A stretch of DNA of 64,000 bases from Branchinecta lynchi (taxonomy: Eukaryota > Arthropoda > Branchiopoda > Anostraca > Branchinectidae). Shown here one piece after another: positions 59,801-64,000 of the stretch (position 1 is the first letter of the stretch; each line of letters opens with the position of its first letter). The stretch is from NCBI GenBank assembly GCA_023053575.1, contig JAKZAP010000010.1, positions 21,946,628 to 22,010,627 on the forward strand. Direction: 5' to 3'. The translations under genes and the position numbers were made by a program. The notes beneath the pieces were generated by a model. The model was not told the origin of the DNA and ran no database searches. It saw only the letters and a program-made list of their open reading frames with translations.

Positions 59801-60562
59801 TTACGTATAATAATAACGCAACCTACTTCCATGGTCACTCCATATATTTCGCTACCCGGAGACCCCAGTTTCGTACGGTACATTCTAACTCCTCTAGCAG
59901 AACTACGCTGATTTTCTCACTTGCCGTGTTTTGCTACCTTCGATGTGTATCACGCGGTCAACCATCAGAATGTAAATTGTTTCCCTGTTCTCACTATAAG
60001 TCAACGGGTCTCTTAAATGGCTTAAAACACCCAAAACTCTGGGTTATTTTTGGAAAGCGTAGCCTAGTTTTAAAGTAGTAAACAAATTTAAAATACTGTG
60101 AAGTTGAAGAATAAATAGTGAGATGGGTTCTTTAAGGAAACTACATTGTAAGGAGTTGGTAAAATCTACACAAGTGTGCGCAATTGTTGCATTTATAAGA
60201 TTACACACTTTCTCTTGATCTCTCAAAAAAAATATCTTATGGGCTTTTGTTGTAATACACAACACTAAACTTGGTTCGCAACGTTATTTTTAACGAAGAA
60301 GTTACACTGTCACAACTGAAATACTTACTCATGTCATCAGGTTATCTCATATCTGTTGGAATCTGATTTCTGTCTATTCGGAATCGGAGAGTTATCCAGA
60401 AATATGACCTGATATAACGGAGACACTCCAGAAGCCTCATTGACGGTTTGTCTGTTCGAGGAAAAGACCTTTCTCCATATAAACTGGCTCATCCGTTAGT
60501 TATGTTTGATTTTCTATCTTCTTTTCTTTCTTTCTCTTCGTCACTCCACTGTCTTATCATTG
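59801..60562. other. No feature recognised (KIF1 intron)
   Basis: No gene or repeat supported. Confidence 0.35.
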
Positions 60563-60865
60563 AGCATGTTCCACCCTTCTAACAATAGTAACTATTAGTT
60601 ACTATTTCAGTCCAGCCTCGTGAAAAGTTAACTCGCTGACCTTTCCAACCTTCTCGAAATAGTAACCAATAATAACTATTGGCTTACCAAGCCCAGGAGC
60701 GTAGTTAGCGTGGTAACTACGGTCTCTGTGATGCGATTAGTCCAATCAGCCCGCGGCATAGGATATTTCGCGGAAAATATGAAAATTCGTTCCAGCCTTG
60801 TCGCAAAGAAGACAGGAACCGTGACGTCTTGCGTTGTAACTGCCGTATATAGGGTGGAACACGCT
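60563..60865. mobile_element. MITE family M5, copy 3
   Basis: 303 bp, ends AGCATGTTCCACCCTTC and AGGGTGGAACACGCT, with a perfect 5-bp duplication CATTG (60558-60562, 60866-60870). Confidence 0.93.
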
Positions 60866-61307
60866 CATTGTTATGTACAGTGGGTAACAAAGAAATTGTG
60901 AGCATTTCCTTATGTGAATGCTACGGAACTTACGACAGTGTGGGCACTAAAATGGGTTGCAGTTTAACAGCTAAGTTATGGGGACCGGCCCTTTTAGCTT
61001 GAAATGATTTTCCCCATGAAAGGAGGTCACGCCCGTCCCTCCGATTATTCATCTCAACCTGGTTCGGCTGATTCAGCAAGATGCTATTCACTTTCCCTGT
61101 CATTTCTTCCTGCCGTCATAAAAATCGCAAAACGTTAACTACTTTAGTCAATCGATAGAAATGGTCCGGACAGTCAACAAATCGTTCGCAAATTACAGGG
61201 AACTCAGTCGGGAAGTTAAGCTGACGTTAAATGCCACTTCCCTGTTTCCTTCCGAGTCTGGGGAGGGAACTTCAGGTAATGTTCTGGATAAATTGGTCAG
61301 GTGGATA
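60866..61307. other. No feature recognised (KIF1 intron)
   Basis: No gene or repeat supported. Confidence 0.35.
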
Positions 61308-61646
61308 CAGAGGCGTTACTAGCCAAAATGTTTGGGGTGTGGGGGACGAGGCATTTACCGACTGTCTGGTAATTTTTTACCGACTTTTCTGCAGAAAAAA
61401 CGACTGTTTTCAACAACAAAAATGACATCTTTGAAAAAAAAATCGACTGATTTTTAGAAAAATCCGCTGATTTTAAGAAAAACCGACTATTTTGAAGAAA
61501 AATCTACCAATTTTCAGAAAAACCGACTGCTTTCAGGAAAAAAATCAAGTGTTTTGACGAAAAATCGTGGTGCTTCGCGCCGACTCGGTTATTTTTTACC
61601 GACTGGCGGACAGCATTGCCCCCCCCCCCCAGTCGTGACGCCCCTG
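61308..61646. mobile_element. hAT-type MITE (H1), copy 5
   Basis: 339 bp, CAGAGGCGTTACTAGCC to AGTCGTGACGCCCCTG. Flanks GGTGGATA and GGTGGAAA match at 7 of 8. The interior minisatellite of AAAAATCGACTGATTTT type is clear. Confidence 0.93.
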
Positions 61647-62258
61647 GGTGGAAAGAGCCAGGGCACTCCTGTGCAAATTTTGGGAATATTTTGTGACCCT
61701 CCTATCTGCCTCCGGCTCTTTTGAGGAATGGGCTGTCAAGCCACTCCAATGGTTGCACTATCAGTTACTGCCGAGAACCCCACTTGTGCAGTGGAGGAGC
61801 AAAGCATCTTGAAACTTAGAAAAATTATCGCCGTAATTCTTTCGACTACCCTATACCCAGGTCCGCATCCAGGAATGTATTTCGGGTGGGGGGGGGGGGG
61901 GTCAATGGGTTTATTAAAAAATTAGAAAATAAATCACACATAATCAAAACAATCCGTCCATTCCTGGACGCCGAGAACCACAGGGGGGAGGGGGTCGCAA
62001 CCCGGGGGGTTGCTTTTCGGGTCGGACCAGAAAGTACAAAAAAGACATAAATCCTATTAAATCTTATAAAAAACATCATTTTTGTATGTTTCGGGGGGGC
62101 GGGGGTGAACCCCCTAACCACTCCTGGATATGGCCCTGCCTCTAACCCTGGTTGTTTGCTAGAGCGATAAGAATCCTAGGGGCCATTTTTATAATCCTGC
62201 TAATGTGATGAAGAGGACAGCCTTTGGAGAGTTTGGGTCTAGCCGATCGTCCCTACTC
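61647..62258. other. No feature recognised (KIF1 intron)
   Basis: G-rich runs at about 61885-61901 and 61982-62010; no gene supported. Confidence 0.35.
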
Positions 62259-62420
62259 GGTAAAAATAAATCTTGCAGTATTTGCTACTGGGATTAATCT
62301 TGTCTCTGAAAAGATAATCTTATCTCTAAGTCGGATTAATCTTATCTTTGTAGAGATAAGATTAATCCCAGTAGCAAATACTGCAGTTAACTTAAATCCT
62401 TACTCGGAGAAAATTTTTAC
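62259..62420. mobile_element. Palindromic MITE (GCAGTATTTGC family), copy 2
   Basis: Arms GCAGTATTTGCTACTGGGAT and ATCCCAGTAGCAAATACTGC, with outer GTAAAAA / TTTTTAC. The interior repeats GATTAATCTTATCT in both orientations. Confidence 0.83.
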
Positions 62421-62884
62421 GGTGTAGCATGAGCTGATTTTCGGTAGCATTGTGTCCAGAAGTAGTATACGCCCAGTTTAAGGATGCACATCCTTTTGAT
62501 CAATCTCATTTGTACCATTTTATCGTTTCGTAAAAATAATACTTCCACCTTTATGTTTCTTGAAAAACAAGAACGAATGTTTCGGTGGGATGCGAAAGGG
62601 ACATTTTTCAAAATTGGGTCTTGGCCTATTAGATTATGTTAGTTACGCCTAGCCAGCTAGACCCATAAGGTGGTTCTTCTGTGTTTTTAATTTCCGGTTC
62701 AGCCCGATCACGACCAGAATGTCATTGCTATAGTCCTATAGTCCCTTGTAATATTTATCAGAGGATTCTGTTCTTCCAGAAATACCCGGTTTACATCAGA
62801 TTTCAGTCGTACCATTTGTCCGGTAGGAAACGAATCAGATAAGTCTATCTAACCATGAATGTTTCCGGAAAAAGAGAAAATTCA
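62421..62884. other. No feature recognised
   Basis: A faint F3 tail-like phrase occurs near 62560-62600 (GAAAAACAAGAACGAATG..TTTCGGTGGGAT). Confidence 0.4.
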
Positions 62885-63290
62885 AAAATAATATTTTACT
62901 TTGTTTATTTTATTCATACTCCGCTGTTATGCAAAACGAGGGTCACAAATAAATAAACAAACTATCTTCTCCCGATACCCGCACTTCGTAAGAAAATGAA
63001 GGTGAAAGATCGATTCTTCCATACATGTTCTTAGTACCAAGTAGAAACTCCGTACACCCGATACAGACATAACAAGAGTGAGGGGTGAAAATAATATTTT
63101 ACTTTGTGTATTTTATTCATACTCCGCTGTTATGCAAAACGAGGGTCACAAATAAATAAACAAACTATCTTCTCCCGATACCCGCACTTCGTAAGAAAAT
63201 GAAGGTGAAAGATCGATTCTTCCATACATATTCTTAGTACCAAGTAGAAACTCCGTACAGCTGATACAGACATAACATGAGCGAGGGGCT
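62885..63290. repeat. 203-bp tandem duplication with a LINE-like 3' end motif
   Basis: Two nearly identical units (starts at 62885 and 63088). Each has ATTCATACTCCGCTGTTATG, GGGTCACAAATAAATAAAC and TCTTCTCCCGATACCCGC. The first part resembles the LINE 3' end near 14340-14400. Confidence 0.9.
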
Positions 63291-63494
63291 GCCTACTCTC
63301 CGCCACTTGGTGTACACCATGTTTCGCCACCCATGCGCCATCCATCCGCCACGTGCGCCACCCACCCGCATCTTGCTCAAGAATAGCTGTTTTCCGCCAC
63401 GCGCGCCACCCGCCACCCGGTGTACACCGATTTTGAGTGTGGACAACCCCTCGAACATGAGGCTTCTGAATTCCAACCAGACAAGAAAACAAAG

Positions 63495-63797
63495 AGAGTG
63501 TTCCATCCTACTTACCGTAGTTACTACGCATGACGTCACGAATTCTGGCTTTTTGCCGTCAAGGCTGGAACGATTTTCCTATTTTCCAGCAGGATCTCAC
63601 GCCAGGGGCGAATCCGACCAATCACGTTCCAGAGATGCGTAGTTACTACGCTTACCACGCTCCCGAGCATGGTAAGCAAATAGTAACTATTAGTTACTAT
63701 TCCGACAAGGTTGGAACGGTCAGCGTAGTAACTTTTCGTGAGGATGGAACGGAAATAGTAACTAATAGTAACTATTGTTACAAGGGTGGAACACGCT
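63495..63797. mobile_element. MITE family M5, copy 4
   Basis: 303 bp, ends AGAGTGTTCCATCCTACTT and AAGGGTGGAACACGCT, with a perfect 5-bp duplication CAAAG (63490-63494, 63798-63802). Same orientation as copy 2. Confidence 0.94.
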
Positions 63798-64000
63798 CAA
63801 AGCAGTTAGATTCGATTTAGTATGTCTGTTTACAAACTTTCGACACTCTGAACGACTCGATAAAAAGTGTATAGCTACTAGCGAAATACCCCGGTCGGGC
63901 ATCGGCTCGATAGGAAAATAAAGTAGAACATACCAATCGTCCGGTGTATCGTCTTACACCTATTTTGACCATATTCGTCTTGTCTCTGGTCAGCGCTCCA

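Noticed and set aside
58080..64000. KIF1 P-loop exon (third coding exon)
   Set aside because: Searched for the GQTGAGKS-encoding sequence on the plus strand after 58080 and did not find it; it is presumably beyond the window.

Overview
The window is nuclear DNA of an invertebrate animal. I see spliced genes, very high transposon density, AT-rich DNA, many truncated non-LTR retrotransposons and MITEs, and no bacterial features. I do not name a species. Two host genes are recognisable from short exons with clean splice sites. TMEM19 lies on the minus strand as six exons between 6545 and 24616, with only its first coding exon not found. A kinesin-3 (KIF1/unc-104) gene starts on the plus strand, with coding exon 1 at 55036-55135 and exon 2 at 57918-58079, and it continues beyond the window. 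A possible last exon of a third, unrecognised gene lies at 637-879.

The centre is a complete Maverick/Polinton, 35236-48913 (13,678 bp), inserted between the two divergently transcribed host genes. It has 631-bp terminal inverted repeats, AG...CT ends and a perfect 6-bp target duplication (CCAATG). It encodes a protein-primed family B DNA polymerase, a packaging ATPase, major and minor jelly-roll capsid proteins, an adenain-type protease, a retroviral-type integrase, a 55-residue zinc ribbon, a two-SAP protein, an AT-hook protein with a 31-residue duplication, a fibre-like protein, a two-helix membrane protein and several unrecognised ORFs. The TIR itself carries a 102-residue gene, so that gene is present twice, pointing outward at both ends. 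Almost all other genes read leftward with gaps of 3-37 bp.

The most interesting signal is how the element may express its enzymes. Eleven distinct ORFs start at an ATG inside a shared AT-rich box ending in TAAATG. Three enzyme ORFs (protease, integrase, polymerase) lack it, and each lies directly behind an ORF that has it. Protease and integrase are in the -1 frame of their upstream ORF, and the junctions carry canonical slippery heptamers: A AAA AAC at 40702-40696, and T TTA AAA overlapping A AAA AAA at 40146-40137. The conserved N-terminal part of the protease is encoded before its first ATG, and the integrase frame has no ATG before its conserved domain. The polymerase is offset by +1 across an A8 run. 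This suggests a gag-pro-pol-like expression logic in a Polinton.

The flanks are a nested mosaic: CR1/Jockey-like LINE copies (the best at 31274-33778), hAT-type MITEs with 8-bp duplications, a MITE family with 5-bp duplications, TTAA-type MITEs, foldback elements, tRNA-Thr-like repeats, and two families of internally tandem-repeated elements carrying (GGAC)n runs. Several are nested inside one another with intact target duplications, which gives the order of insertion.
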